This document shows positions 8,738 through 17,342 of a stretch of DNA of 33,301 nt, piece after piece. Numbering within the stretch: the stretch's first letter is position 1; each line of letters starts with the position of its first letter. The position numbers were made by a program, and so were the translations under genes. The stretch comes from Gammaproteobacteria bacterium (lineage in GTDB: Bacteria; Pseudomonadota; Gammaproteobacteria; Arenicellales; Arenicellaceae), in the NCBI GenBank assembly GCA_022447525.1, contig JAKVBA010000016.1:1-33301 (forward strand), read 5' to 3'. The notes below the pieces were generated by a model. That model ran no database searches and was not told the DNA's origin. It worked only from the letters and a program-made list of their open reading frames with translations.

Positions 8738-9997
8738 ATGAATCGTCGGGTTTTGGTAACACAAGGTGTAAAAAAAGTAAGGCATGTCGTTTTAGTCGTG
8801 CTGGCTTGGGCTTTAGCGGCTTGTACAACTTTTGAATATCATGAAACGGTAAAGATACCTATCAACAAGCTTTCTGAAGAGCAAGAGGCCTCCATGGATG
8901 AGGAGTTGTTTCTAGACGTTGGCGTTGTTCTTTTTGATCATGGTGTGGATGAACTCGATGACGATCAGTTAGCCTATTTAAATGTGCGCAAGAGCGAAGC
9001 CGTGTGGTTTACCGCGCAAATGAAGCAGACCTTAGATAACAGCAATGCCTGGGGCTTGGTGAGAGCGCTGCCGTCTTCAAATTCACGGATGGACGTAATT
9101 GTACAGGGCCGTTTGATCGAGTCTAATGGGGAAAGAGTAAGGTTGCGCATTGACGTCAGCGACGTTAGTGGGAAAACGTGGTTTAGCAAAGAATATCAAC
9201 AAATAGCCAGTCAGTACGCATACAACCCGGAAGTGAACTTACCTGGTGACCCCTTTCAGGCGCTGTTTAATAACATCGCCAATGACATATTCGACTACCA
9301 CGCCAAGCTTACGCCAACACAGCTGTTGGAAATAAGAAGTACCACTAAAATTCTGTTTGCTAGAGACTTCGTTCCGGCGGCTTTTAACGGGTATTTATCA
9401 GAGTCTGAAGATGGCATTGTTGATTTAGCTAGAGTGCCCTCTGACCAAGATCCGTTTATTCAGAAAGTTGATCGGATACGCTCGAGAAACGATTTGTTTC
9501 TCGACGTAATCCAAGATTACTACCGAGCCTTTAACAACGATATGTCCAGACCTTATCAGGAGTGGAGAAAGCTAAGTTATAAAGAAGTCGTCAAAGAAAG
9601 ACAGTTAAGAGAGCAGGCTCGCAAAGAAAAGATTGCCGCGGTAGCGGCCATCGCGGGGGGCGTAGTAGCAGCCAACTCCAGCAGAAATGGCAGTACACAG
9701 ATAGGTGGCTTAGTCAGTTCGATTTACGGAGCAAACCTTTTTGTGAAGAGCTTTTTAAAGTCAGAAGAAGCACTGGCTAGAAGTGAAACATTAAGAGAGA
9801 TGGGTAGTTCGTTGGAACTAGAGCTCGAACCGAGTGTCGTAGACTTTCAAGACAGAACTGTAACTTTGACTGGTACCGTTGAAGATCAATTTGTTGAATG
9901 GAGACGGATCTTAAGTCGGATGTTTGAAATAGAGGAAGGTGTGGCTCCACCTCCTGAAAGCCAAGAAGAGACAACACCCAGCAATCAGTCATCCTAG
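8738..9997 (+). CDS. Lipoprotein with glycine-zipper segment, function unknown
   Basis: A 419-residue predicted lipoprotein; lipobox LAAC with Cys29. Residues about 55-190 form an alpha/beta region with strands such as MDVIVQGRLIESNG and VRLRIDVSDVSG, reminiscent of periplasmic domains of envelope-assembly lipoproteins. Residues about 283-299 are a charged helix, followed by a Gly/Ala-rich glycine-zipper-like hydrophobic stretch (about 300-337) that could insert in or associate with a membrane. The end (about 360-395) has a DRTVTLTGTVEDQFVEWRRI segment resembling a BON-type domain. It starts 11 bases after the preceding stop. No catalytic motif seen. Confidence 0.72.
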   Translation: MNRRVLVTQGVKKVRHVVLVVLAWALAACTTFEYHETVKIPINKLSEEQEASMDEELFLDVGVVLFDHGVDELDDDQLAYLNVRKSEAVWFTAQMKQTLDNSNAWGLVRALPSSNSRMDVIVQGRLIESNGERVRLRIDVSDVSGKTWFSKEYQQIASQYAYNPEVNLPGDPFQALFNNIANDIFDYHAKLTPTQLLEIRSTTKILFARDFVPAAFNGYLSESEDGIVDLARVPSDQDPFIQKVDRIRSRNDLFLDVIQDYYRAFNNDMSRPYQEWRKLSYKEVVKERQLREQARKEKIAAVAAIAGGVVAANSSRNGSTQIGGLVSSIYGANLFVKSFLKSEEALARSETLREMGSSLELELEPSVVDFQDRTVTLTGTVEDQFVEWRRILSRMFEIEEGVAPPPESQEETTPSNQSS

Positions 9998-10023
9998 TAA
10001 TCGGAAAATAGTAGTCATTAATA

Positions 10024-11664
10024 ATGAGCCAAGACCAACGCAGTACGCAATTTGAAGGTAAGCAGTTAGAGCCCAGTGATTTTAAAGCGCCAGGTGAACC
10101 TTCGATAGTAAAAGCTTCAAATAAACATCAGCGTGAAGGAATAATCGCAACGGCTGCAGGCGCATGGTGGCAATCTCAATTTAACCTGATGTTGTTGGTG
10201 TTTGGCTTACTAGGCGTTATTGCTGTAACGTTAATACTGTTAGCGCCAGAGTCGAGTTCGAGTGTGGCTAATGTACGTGTTTCTGTCGCTGGTGGCGTTA
10301 GCAAAGCAGAGCCAGTGTCTGGCGCCAAAGAGGACGCTGACGAAGTGTCACCGTTCAGCAAAGCGCAGTTAGATCAAGCGAGAGCAGATTCGCAGGACAT
10401 TCTCGCAGACCTTTTGGATGTTCAAAAGTCGCTACAGGATAAACAGGTAGAAGATTGGGCGGCGCAGGACTACGAGGCTGCATTGAAGATGGCCGAGTTT
10501 GGAGATGAGTTCTACAGCCAAAAAAATTACATAAAAGCTATAAATGAGTATCGAAACTCATATGAAATGCTCAAAGGTATAGAGCAAAAAATACCGCAAG
10601 AGGTGACTCGCCGCGTGAGTTTAGGTCTCGAAGCAGTTGATGAAGGTAAGTCCGAGTTAGCTAATCAGTATTTTCAATCAGCACTACGGTTGGATGTGAA
10701 CAGTATCTCGGCCCTTGAAGGCTTGGAACGAGTTAAAACATTGGATCAGGTACTTCAATATTTAGCCATCGCCGCGGATTTTGAGAAGAAATTTGTCAAT
10801 CAAGACGACATCAGCGATTTAGCAGAGGCCAAGGTTAACATGCAAGCTGCTGTTGATTTAGATGCATCGACGCAGAGCGCAAGACTCGGGTTAGAGCGCC
10901 TAGAAAACTTACAACAAGACAAACTATATCGAGATGCGATGAGTTTGGCATACCGTGGTTTGTTTGCTGGCAAATATTCCTCAGCACGATCGTATTTTAA
11001 TACCGCCCTTAATCACAAACCCGATGATCAGATAGCAACTGCTGGCCTTCGGCAGGCCTTAGCCTCGGATAAAAGAGTATCGCTAAGCGCCTTACTCACG
11101 GCGGCAAACCAGTTTGAATCACGAGAACAATGGGCCAGTGCTCTATCAAATTATCAGACCGTGCTTCAGCGTGATCGCAATCAGGTTTCAGCGAAAATTG
11201 GACAGATTAGAACGCAAGCGCGTCTTGACTTGGATCGCAGAATAAAGGAGGTTTTGTCGGACCCCTTACTTTTGGCTAAAGAGACAAAAAAAGCCCAAGC
11301 GCAAGAAATATTGGCCCAAGCCACTGCGATTAAAACTAAAGGCTCGACACTAAAAGCACAAATTGTCTTGTTAAAGGAAGCACTCAATGACATCGAAGTG
11401 ACAATAAAAGTTGCGCTCTTGTCTGATCAGTCCACTGAGGTGTCGCTAAAACGAGAGGGGTCTAAGCGGCTGTCGCTAGGTCGATTTAATTCCAAACGAA
11501 TGGCACTTAAACCCGGTCGTTACGTTCTAACCGGAACCAGACTCGGCTTTCGAGATGTACGAAAAGAGATTGTACTCAGTGCTGACTCAAAAGACAGTAT
11601 CCAGCAATTTAGTATTGTCTGTAAGCAAGCGCTGATTGCCGCTGAGTCGGGGGGAATTAAGTGA
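10024..11664 (+). CDS. Single-pass membrane protein with TPR repeats and PEGA-like C-terminus
   Basis: Not recognised by name; 546 residues. About 50 cytoplasmic residues precede one transmembrane helix (about 53-75), which places the rest in the periplasm. Residues about 110-400 are helical with TPR-like repeats, for example FGDEFYSQKNYIKAINEYRN near 159 and REQWASALSNYQTVLQRD near 367. A basic, Ala-rich helix follows. The C-terminal 75 residues (about 458-533) look like a PEGA-type beta domain, with LKPGRYVLTGTRLGFRDVRK matching the usual PG.Y.l....G pattern. The stop overlaps the GTG start of the next gene by four bases, and that gene also carries PEGA-like domains, so the two probably form one inner-membrane-anchored periplasmic scaffold (inference). 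Confidence 0.75.
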   Translation: MSQDQRSTQFEGKQLEPSDFKAPGEPSIVKASNKHQREGIIATAAGAWWQSQFNLMLLVFGLLGVIAVTLILLAPESSSSVANVRVSVAGGVSKAEPVSGAKEDADEVSPFSKAQLDQARADSQDILADLLDVQKSLQDKQVEDWAAQDYEAALKMAEFGDEFYSQKNYIKAINEYRNSYEMLKGIEQKIPQEVTRRVSLGLEAVDEGKSELANQYFQSALRLDVNSISALEGLERVKTLDQVLQYLAIAADFEKKFVNQDDISDLAEAKVNMQAAVDLDASTQSARLGLERLENLQQDKLYRDAMSLAYRGLFAGKYSSARSYFNTALNHKPDDQIATAGLRQALASDKRVSLSALLTAANQFESREQWASALSNYQTVLQRDRNQVSAKIGQIRTQARLDLDRRIKEVLSDPLLLAKETKKAQAQEILAQATAIKTKGSTLKAQIVLLKEALNDIEVTIKVALLSDQSTEVSLKREGSKRLSLGRFNSKRMALKPGRYVLTGTRLGFRDVRKEIVLSADSKDSIQQFSIVCKQALIAAESGGIK

Positions 11665-13844
11665 CAGATAAAAACTATATAGCGCCGGACCAAATTGAAT
11701 CAAAGGTAGCAAAAAATACATCGCTTGATGCCCAATCATTCGAGGTTCCAACAAACGAGGTTGAGTCAATCGCTTTCAAGCTAACGTTTGCTCACGTTGG
11801 TTTAATAATTGCAGGTTTGTTGTGCTTGGTATTTATTGTTTTCATCTCCGTCGCAAATTCTGTGCAAATTTTTGCTGTTACTCCGAATTTGAACAAACCA
11901 GATGAGCTCTTATTGCAAGATGCAGAAATCCAAATTCACTCTAAGATAAAACTGCCGCTGGGCAATCGCACTCTTGTTTTGCCAGGCAAACACAAAGTGA
12001 GCGTAATCGCTGAAGGGTTTAGTCGGGTTGATCAGACTCTATCAATTTCTGGTGATAGACATCAGCAGTTTGAGTTAGTGATCAATCGGTTACCTGGCCT
12101 ACTCAAACTGATGGTTGCGGATGAAGTCAAGGGTCGGGTACGTTTAGAGGGTGAACAGACTCTTGAACACAAATTGAGTGAAGAATTAATTGAGGTTCCA
12201 GCGGGTCGTTATGATGTGATAATCGATGCCGATTTATATCGACCCTACTCAACGTCTATGTTAATCAAGGGTAAGGGTGAGCAGCAGGTGCTTGAAGCGT
12301 CTTTAGACCCTGCTTGGGCAGAGTATACTCTGGCAACTACGCCTGCAAATGCAATGATTTTTGTTGACGATGAGCAAAAAGGTGCCTCTCCTGCGGTCGT
12401 TAAAATCGAGGAAGGAACGCGTCGTCTCAGAATTGTTGCAGAGGGTTACAAACCATACCAAAGAGAAATCAGTGTAGTGGCTCAGCAGCCAGTTCAGGTT
12501 CCCGTTATTGACCTAGAACCCGCCGACGGTCGGTTGGAGCTACATTCTAACCCCAGTGGTGCGGCGGTAATTTTGAACGATAAGTTTAAAGGTGTGACGC
12601 CTTTATCCCTAGTTGTGGCACCAGACCAACAACAACGCCTTCAAGTTTATAAAGCTGGTTATAAATTAGATGAGCGTTCGTTTGCCCTGAAGCCCGATGA
12701 AAACCAATCAAAAACGCTGGACCTGGCTCTTGACGCCATCCCTGTTAGGGTGAGTGTTAGCCCGCCTGATGCGGTTGTTTACGTTGATGGAAAGAGGCTT
12801 GGGCCGGGTACTCAGACCGTAAATCTATCTTCGTTACCGCACCGAGTAAGTGTTAGAAAGCCGGGCTACGTTACTCAAAACAATGATATTGTGCCAACGC
12901 GGTCCAGTTCTCAATTGTTGAGCTTTCGTCTGCTTACTGAAGAGCAACACTACTGGGCACAAATACCAGCCGCCTATACTAACCGGGCTGGACACGAAAT
13001 GAAGCTCTTCAAGCAACTAGGGCCGGTAAAACTTGGCTCGCCGAGAACGGAGGATGGACGAAGAGCCAACGAAAAAGTTTATCAAGCTGAGTTAACTAGG
13101 CCATTTTACGTCGCCGTGTATGAAACCACTAATAAACAGTTTCGACGGTTCAAAGCCAGTCATAATGCTGGTAACTATAAAGGCAAAAGTTTGGACGCTA
13201 ACAAGGCCCCTGCGGTTAACCTAAGTTGGCAACAAGCTGCGCAGTATTGTAACTGGTTAAGCAAGATAGAAGGATTAGACCCCTTCTATCAAACCAAGGC
13301 TGGTTTTGTTTCCGGTGTAAACGCCGATGCCAATGGTTATCGTCTATTGAGCGAGGCAGAATGGTCTTGGTTGGCCAGAAGCAAGGGCAAAGAAACATTG
13401 GTCTATCCTTGGGGCAGACAGAAGAATGTACCTACAGGCTCTAAGATAGAGAATTATGCCGATGTAAAAGCACAAGATTTAATTACCTTCACTCTCCAGG
13501 GATATGACGATGGTTTTAAAGGTCCTGCACCTGTAGGACGCTTTCCTCCAAACCATAGAGGACTTTATGATCTAACAGGTAACGCAGCAGAATGGATGCA
13601 TGACTGGTATTCCTCGAAAGGTAGTAGCGAGTTAACCAAGTCTGGAAAAATCCTTAACCCATTAGGTCCAGAAAATGGTGAATTTCATGTCGTGCGAGGG
13701 GCCAGCTGGGCACGTGGTTATTTACCGCAGCTAAGATTGGCTTATCGAGATTACGGAGCAAAAGGAACGCACGACATAGGCTTTAGAGTGGCTCGATATG
13801 CCGGACTAAATAAATCTAAAAACACAACCGTTGCGAAACAATAA
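11661..13844 (+). CDS. Membrane-anchored multi-PEGA protein with FGE/sulfatase-modifying-factor-like domain
   Basis: A 727-residue protein starting at GTG 11661 (GTGA overlap with the preceding stop). One transmembrane helix (about 42-66) is followed by four to five PEGA-like domains in the periplasm (about 75-425; the clearest begin near 222, 288 and 360, with motifs such as AMIFVDDEQKGASPAVVKIE). Residues about 440-713 are a formylglycine-generating-enzyme (SUMF1/EgtB/PvdO) fold: YETTNKQFRRF, NLSWQQAAQYCNWLS, GYRLLSEAEWSWLAR, YPWGR, GLYDLTGNAAEWMHDWY and HVVRGASWARGY. The two catalytic copper-binding cysteines that follow the RGxSW motif in true FGEs are absent (ASWARGYLPQLRLAYRDYG), so it is probably a binding module rather than an oxidase. 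Likely a structural or ligand-binding periplasmic component. Confidence 0.85.
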   Translation: MTDKNYIAPDQIESKVAKNTSLDAQSFEVPTNEVESIAFKLTFAHVGLIIAGLLCLVFIVFISVANSVQIFAVTPNLNKPDELLLQDAEIQIHSKIKLPLGNRTLVLPGKHKVSVIAEGFSRVDQTLSISGDRHQQFELVINRLPGLLKLMVADEVKGRVRLEGEQTLEHKLSEELIEVPAGRYDVIIDADLYRPYSTSMLIKGKGEQQVLEASLDPAWAEYTLATTPANAMIFVDDEQKGASPAVVKIEEGTRRLRIVAEGYKPYQREISVVAQQPVQVPVIDLEPADGRLELHSNPSGAAVILNDKFKGVTPLSLVVAPDQQQRLQVYKAGYKLDERSFALKPDENQSKTLDLALDAIPVRVSVSPPDAVVYVDGKRLGPGTQTVNLSSLPHRVSVRKPGYVTQNNDIVPTRSSSQLLSFRLLTEEQHYWAQIPAAYTNRAGHEMKLFKQLGPVKLGSPRTEDGRRANEKVYQAELTRPFYVAVYETTNKQFRRFKASHNAGNYKGKSLDANKAPAVNLSWQQAAQYCNWLSKIEGLDPFYQTKAGFVSGVNADANGYRLLSEAEWSWLARSKGKETLVYPWGRQKNVPTGSKIENYADVKAQDLITFTLQGYDDGFKGPAPVGRFPPNHRGLYDLTGNAAEWMHDWYSSKGSSELTKSGKILNPLGPENGEFHVVRGASWARGYLPQLRLAYRDYGAKGTHDIGFRVARYAGLNKSKNTTVAKQ

Positions 13845-13845
13845 T

Positions 13846-14097
13846 ATGCGTTTAGCTAAAGTTAGTTTACTAGTGATGATCATCGCCTATGTTGGTTTCT
13901 CAGTGCAGGCACACGCCCAACAAACCGAAGATGGCAAAGTAGAGCCACCAACATCAACTCAGAACCAATCAGACGATATGCCCAGTGAAGCGCAGGGCGA
14001 TGAATTGGCTAATAAAGAAACGATAAATGACCCAACATTTCGGCCCTCTGAAGAAATCTCTGAGGACACGCCGGTCCCTTTTCCTATAGACATATGA
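13846..14097 (+). CDS. Small exported acidic protein, unknown
   Basis: An 83-residue product starting at ATG 13846, one base after the preceding stop. A signal peptide is clear (residues 1-24, hydrophobic core VSLLVMIIAYVGF, likely cleavage after AHA). The mature part, about 58 residues, is polar, acidic and probably disordered (Glu, Asp, Ser, Pro, Thr), with no cysteine. No family recognised. It lies between the PEGA/FGE protein and the TolQ-like channel, so it is presumably a periplasmic accessory of the same machine. Confidence 0.65.
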   Translation: MRLAKVSLLVMIIAYVGFSVQAHAQQTEDGKVEPPTSTQNQSDDMPSEAQGDELANKETINDPTFRPSEEISEDTPVPFPIDI

Positions 14098-14117
14098 GGC
14101 GAGCAGAGTAATTAATT

Positions 14118-14921
14118 ATGAAATTTCAGCAGTCGGAATTTTTTTATCAAATAGTCGCACTCCTACTTTCATTTGTTGTGGTGCACACAGCGTATGTTGG
14201 TTTGGTTCGACCAAATGCTGAGGCCGTTTTAGCGTCAGAAGCTAGAGCAATCGCAGAACAAGAGGCATCGGGAGAGCCGATCACCATCGAGCGTTCCGCT
14301 TGGGTTGTACTGAAGGACTATGAACAAGAGGCTTGTTTCGTCTTAATGTTTTGGGTAATGGCTATCATGGGCTTAAAAGCGCAAAACGTGGGCACCCAAA
14401 GAAAGCTTTTGAATCAACAACTAGTCAGTATTGAAGGGGGGCAAAGGGTATTGCCTGAAGATGCGCGAAAACTATCGAGAAATTTAGACGCCTTGCCCCA
14501 AGAACAGCAACGTCTTTTACTCCCCAGGGTAATGCGCTCGGCACTGCAGCGATATGGCTCCACATCCTCAGTCGCCGATGTTTCCAATGTCGTTCGCGAC
14601 GCATGTGATGCAGAAGCAGATCGGCTCGATTCTGAATTATCCTTAGTGAGATACATAGCGTGGGCAATTCCATCAATTGGCTTCATTGGTACAGTCCGCG
14701 GCATAGGCACAGCCCTAGGTAATGCTCATGAGGCAGTGCAAGGCAACATCGCAGCAGTAACCGCTAGCTTAGGCGTCGCTTTTAATTCAACGTTTATCGC
14801 CTTACTCATTAGCATCGTAATCATGTTTTTGATGCACCAAATTACCTTGATGCAAGAACGAATGGTCTCAGATGTCCAAGAACATTGTGACTACAGTTTA
14901 ATTCGTCATATGCAGAATTAG
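14118..14921 (+). CDS. MotA/TolQ/ExbB-family proton-channel protein
   Basis: A 267-residue inner-membrane protein with four predicted helices (about 8-30, 73-88, 179-203, 215-240), a roughly 42-residue loop after the first helix and a roughly 90-residue cytoplasmic region between the second and third. The MotA_ExbB signature is plain: IPSIGFIGTVRGIGTALG and then FNSTFIALLISIVIMFL. Thr192 and Thr225 fall where TolQ has its two channel-lining threonines (compare GLFGTVWGI and VATAMGLFAA in the TolQ encoded at 25243). Four helices make its topology closer to MotA and ZorA than to three-helix TolQ. In this family a pentamer of such subunits conducts ions around a dimer of TolR/ExbD/MotB-type helices; the vWA proteins encoded downstream are the candidate partners. 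Confidence 0.88.
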   Translation: MKFQQSEFFYQIVALLLSFVVVHTAYVGLVRPNAEAVLASEARAIAEQEASGEPITIERSAWVVLKDYEQEACFVLMFWVMAIMGLKAQNVGTQRKLLNQQLVSIEGGQRVLPEDARKLSRNLDALPQEQQRLLLPRVMRSALQRYGSTSSVADVSNVVRDACDAEADRLDSELSLVRYIAWAIPSIGFIGTVRGIGTALGNAHEAVQGNIAAVTASLGVAFNSTFIALLISIVIMFLMHQITLMQERMVSDVQEHCDYSLIRHMQN

Positions 14922-14925
14922 GTGG
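14920..14925 (+). promoter_or_regulatory. Ribosome binding site deciding the next start
   Basis: AGGTGG eight bases before ATG 14934. It favours that start over GTG 14922 and GTG 14925, which would lie inside the ribosome site and follow the preceding stop directly. Confidence 0.6.
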
Positions 14926-14933
14926 TGAAAAAT

Positions 14934-16238
14934 ATGCTTCATGCTTTACACGTCAATGACAATAATTTAGCGCTTCAACAAGTTTCCAATGCAAGTGCAG
15001 AGGTGATTGGACGCAGCCAAGGCTATGCATTATTTACGGATGACACGGTTGTCTTTGATCTTGACGGTGATAAAACTCCCGTACGTCAATGTCGTAAAAC
15101 TCCGTTACAGATAAACAGTCGATACTGGCAACAGTGTGCTCAATCAGCAATCAGCGAAAACGCGGCAGGCATGCGTCACGCAGCCGACTTGATATGGAAA
15201 CATCTAGGCGCTTTCAAAGAAAAATACGCTTTGAATGAAATGGCGTTAGTGGTGCCAGCCAACTACAGAGATGCGCATCTTCAACTTTTATTGGGTGTGG
15301 CTAAAGCAAATCAGTTAGAGATTACTTCGCTGATTAGCAAGCCAGCTTGGTGTACAAGACAGGCTAGACTAGCTGCGTCCAAGGTAGTGCATGTCGATGT
15401 GCAAATGCATCAAACCGTCGTATCAACTGTATCGATATCGGATACCGAGGTGGTGCTGGAAAATGCCAAAGTCGTTGCCGAAGTGAGCCTAGTTAACATG
15501 CAAGAGGCATTGTTGCAGAGTCTGCAAGCCTGTTTTATTCGAGAGGACAGATTTGATCCGCTTCACGATGCAGGAACAGAGCAGCAGTTATTTGATCAAC
15601 TGCCGGTTTTGGTTGAAAGAGCGATCAACAACCAAAAAAATAATGTTGGTGTTGAGCACAACAGCAAGTTGTATCACGCAGTTATAGAACCTACCGAGAT
15701 TAAGTTGGCATTATCTCCATTACTCGACCTTATTGAACAGTTTAAAGATGGGCCAGTTCTTGTAGACGTGAATAACGAGTTCGAATTAGGTGGCCTTCAG
15801 CTACACAACGTGACTTGGATCTCAGACATAGACCTGCTAACAAGCACGTTTGCCAAGGGGTCGAATGATGACGGCAATGTGGTTTATCGAACTAGCTTTC
15901 CTTTGTTAGAGAAAGTGCAACAAGACAATAACCTAATAGAAGAAGTTGCCCAACACGATGCCACTCTTAATGAGCAGAATATCGTTACTTCCTCGACAGG
16001 TTTAGCGAGTCATGTGGTGCTCAATGGCTTGGCCGTGTCTGTTGCTGACGCAAATATAACCACCATTGGCACCGAGTTGGTTTTAACCAAAAAAGATGGA
16101 GCTGGTAACCTAGAGAAAAAATTAACGGCAGGTGAGCTGCAAATTATCAATGATTTGGGGCGCACCTCGATCAGCCCGAATGATCGATTAATATCGCCTC
16201 TAGCGGATGGCGTTATAACCGCAATTCAAATGCTTTAA
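14934..16238 (+). CDS. Putative cytoplasmic protein of actin/Hsp70 ATPase-like fold, divergent
   Basis: A 434-residue protein without signal peptide or membrane helix. The N-terminal 200 residues read like a degenerate actin/Hsp70 (ASKHA) ATPase lobe: GRSQGYALF (about 26-34) near the first phosphate loop, ALVVPANYRDAHLQLLLGVA (about 104-123) matching the Hsp70 'VPAxFxDxQRxA...A' strand-helix, SLISKPAWC where Hsp70 has its ePTAAA motif, and VVHVDVQMHQTVVSTVSI (about 151-168) at the second phosphate position. The usual glycines of the phosphate loops are weak, so nucleotide binding is uncertain. The last 75 residues are a separate beta-rich segment (about 357-434). It lies between the TolQ-like channel and the vWA proteins, so a cytoplasmic regulator or assembly factor of that motor is plausible. 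Fold assignment is pattern-based inference. Confidence 0.6.
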   Translation: MLHALHVNDNNLALQQVSNASAEVIGRSQGYALFTDDTVVFDLDGDKTPVRQCRKTPLQINSRYWQQCAQSAISENAAGMRHAADLIWKHLGAFKEKYALNEMALVVPANYRDAHLQLLLGVAKANQLEITSLISKPAWCTRQARLAASKVVHVDVQMHQTVVSTVSISDTEVVLENAKVVAEVSLVNMQEALLQSLQACFIREDRFDPLHDAGTEQQLFDQLPVLVERAINNQKNNVGVEHNSKLYHAVIEPTEIKLALSPLLDLIEQFKDGPVLVDVNNEFELGGLQLHNVTWISDIDLLTSTFAKGSNDDGNVVYRTSFPLLEKVQQDNNLIEEVAQHDATLNEQNIVTSSTGLASHVVLNGLAVSVADANITTIGTELVLTKKDGAGNLEKKLTAGELQIINDLGRTSISPNDRLISPLADGVITAIQML

Positions 16239-16262
16239 CTCGCCCGCATTTGCGAAGTAACA

Positions 16263-17342
16263 ATGGCAAGACGTAAGATCAGACAAACCTCCACATTTAG
16301 CTTGTCCTTCTTGGACATCATGTCCTGTGGGCTTGGCGCGGCCGTTTTAATCTTTCTGATCCTCAAACACGTAGTCGATACACCTGTGCCGAATCAAGTT
16401 TTGACGGATCAAGCCGAAATAAATCTGCTCGAGGAGGAAATTCTTGAGGGTGAGAAAAGCCTAGTTCGCATTCGAAACACCATTAGCGATATTTCTGACG
16501 AATCCGTAACGGCGCAAGGTTTGGCCCGCAAGATTGAAGAGGAACTCGAAGAACTTCGAAGCATAATAGAAGAAATATCGCCGGAAGATATGGACGATGT
16601 TCCCGGTTTAAAGGCCAAGCTCGCCAAACTAGAGACGCAAAAGCGCGCGCTGGAGAATACCGTCCCTGCCGGTAGTAAAGCCTATGAATTTACAGGAGAT
16701 GGAGAACGACAATATCTAACGGGCTTACGATTAGGCGGTGACAACGTATTGCTTCTCATTGATAGCTCGGCCAGCATGCTAGACGAAAAAATAGTGCAGG
16801 TCATACGCCGTCGAAACATGAGCGACGAGATAAAAAGAACGTCCCCCAAATGGCTACGGGCCAGAGCCATCAGTCAGTGGCTGGTGGCTAATTTACCCTT
16901 ATCAAGTGACTTTCAAATGTTGACGTTTAATGACGGTGTGAAACCTGTTTATGGTTCTGAAATTAATCAATGGTACGAAGTTACTGATAAGCTGGCGGTC
17001 GCGTCTGTCGTTCAAGGCATGAATAAAGTGGTTCCAAGTAACGGGACCAATCTACAGAACGCCTTCGAAGTCGCAATGAATATGACACCAAGGCCTGATA
17101 ATATTTTTATTCTAACCGACGGGCTACCTACCATCGGCGATGGTGCGCCAACATCGGGTTCAATCAGCGGTACAGAACGTTATAAGGTTTTTCGAAACGC
17201 CGTGGCAAAATTGGCACCGGGGATACCGGTGAATACGATGTTGCTACCATTAGAGGGTGACAATTATGCCGCCGGCGCCTATTGGGGATTGGCATTGAGA
17301 ACTCGAGGGTCATTTTTAACACCGGCGCGAGGTTGGCCATGA
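16263..17342 (+). CDS. Membrane-anchored vWA protein with TolR/ExbD-like N-terminal helix
   Basis: A 359-residue protein: a short basic cytoplasmic tail, one transmembrane helix (about 13-35), a coiled coil (about 48-132), then a von Willebrand factor A domain (about 160-350) in the periplasm. The helix begins SFLDIMSCGLGAAVL; Asp18 sits near its cytoplasmic end, as does the essential Asp of TolR/ExbD/MotB. The MIDAS metal site is complete: Asp167-Ser169-Ser171 (IDSSASM), Thr262 (NGTNL) and Asp286 (LTDGLPT). Such domains bind protein partners through a divalent metal. The overall design (ion-coupled helix, coiled coil, periplasmic binding head) parallels MotB and TolR. The next gene overlaps by four bases and has the same design. 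Confidence 0.85.
   Translation: MARRKIRQTSTFSLSFLDIMSCGLGAAVLIFLILKHVVDTPVPNQVLTDQAEINLLEEEILEGEKSLVRIRNTISDISDESVTAQGLARKIEEELEELRSIIEEISPEDMDDVPGLKAKLAKLETQKRALENTVPAGSKAYEFTGDGERQYLTGLRLGGDNVLLLIDSSASMLDEKIVQVIRRRNMSDEIKRTSPKWLRARAISQWLVANLPLSSDFQMLTFNDGVKPVYGSEINQWYEVTDKLAVASVVQGMNKVVPSNGTNLQNAFEVAMNMTPRPDNIFILTDGLPTIGDGAPTSGSISGTERYKVFRNAVAKLAPGIPVNTMLLPLEGDNYAAGAYWGLALRTRGSFLTPARGWP

Noticed and set aside
12980-13810. Active formylglycine-generating enzyme
   Set aside because: The two catalytic cysteines after RGASW are missing and no sulfatase is encoded in the window.
17282-17338. Upstream ATG start for the second vWA protein
   Set aside because: It would read 57 bases inside the previous gene; the ATGA overlap at 17339 is the usual coupled start and gives the same N-terminal layout as the first vWA protein.
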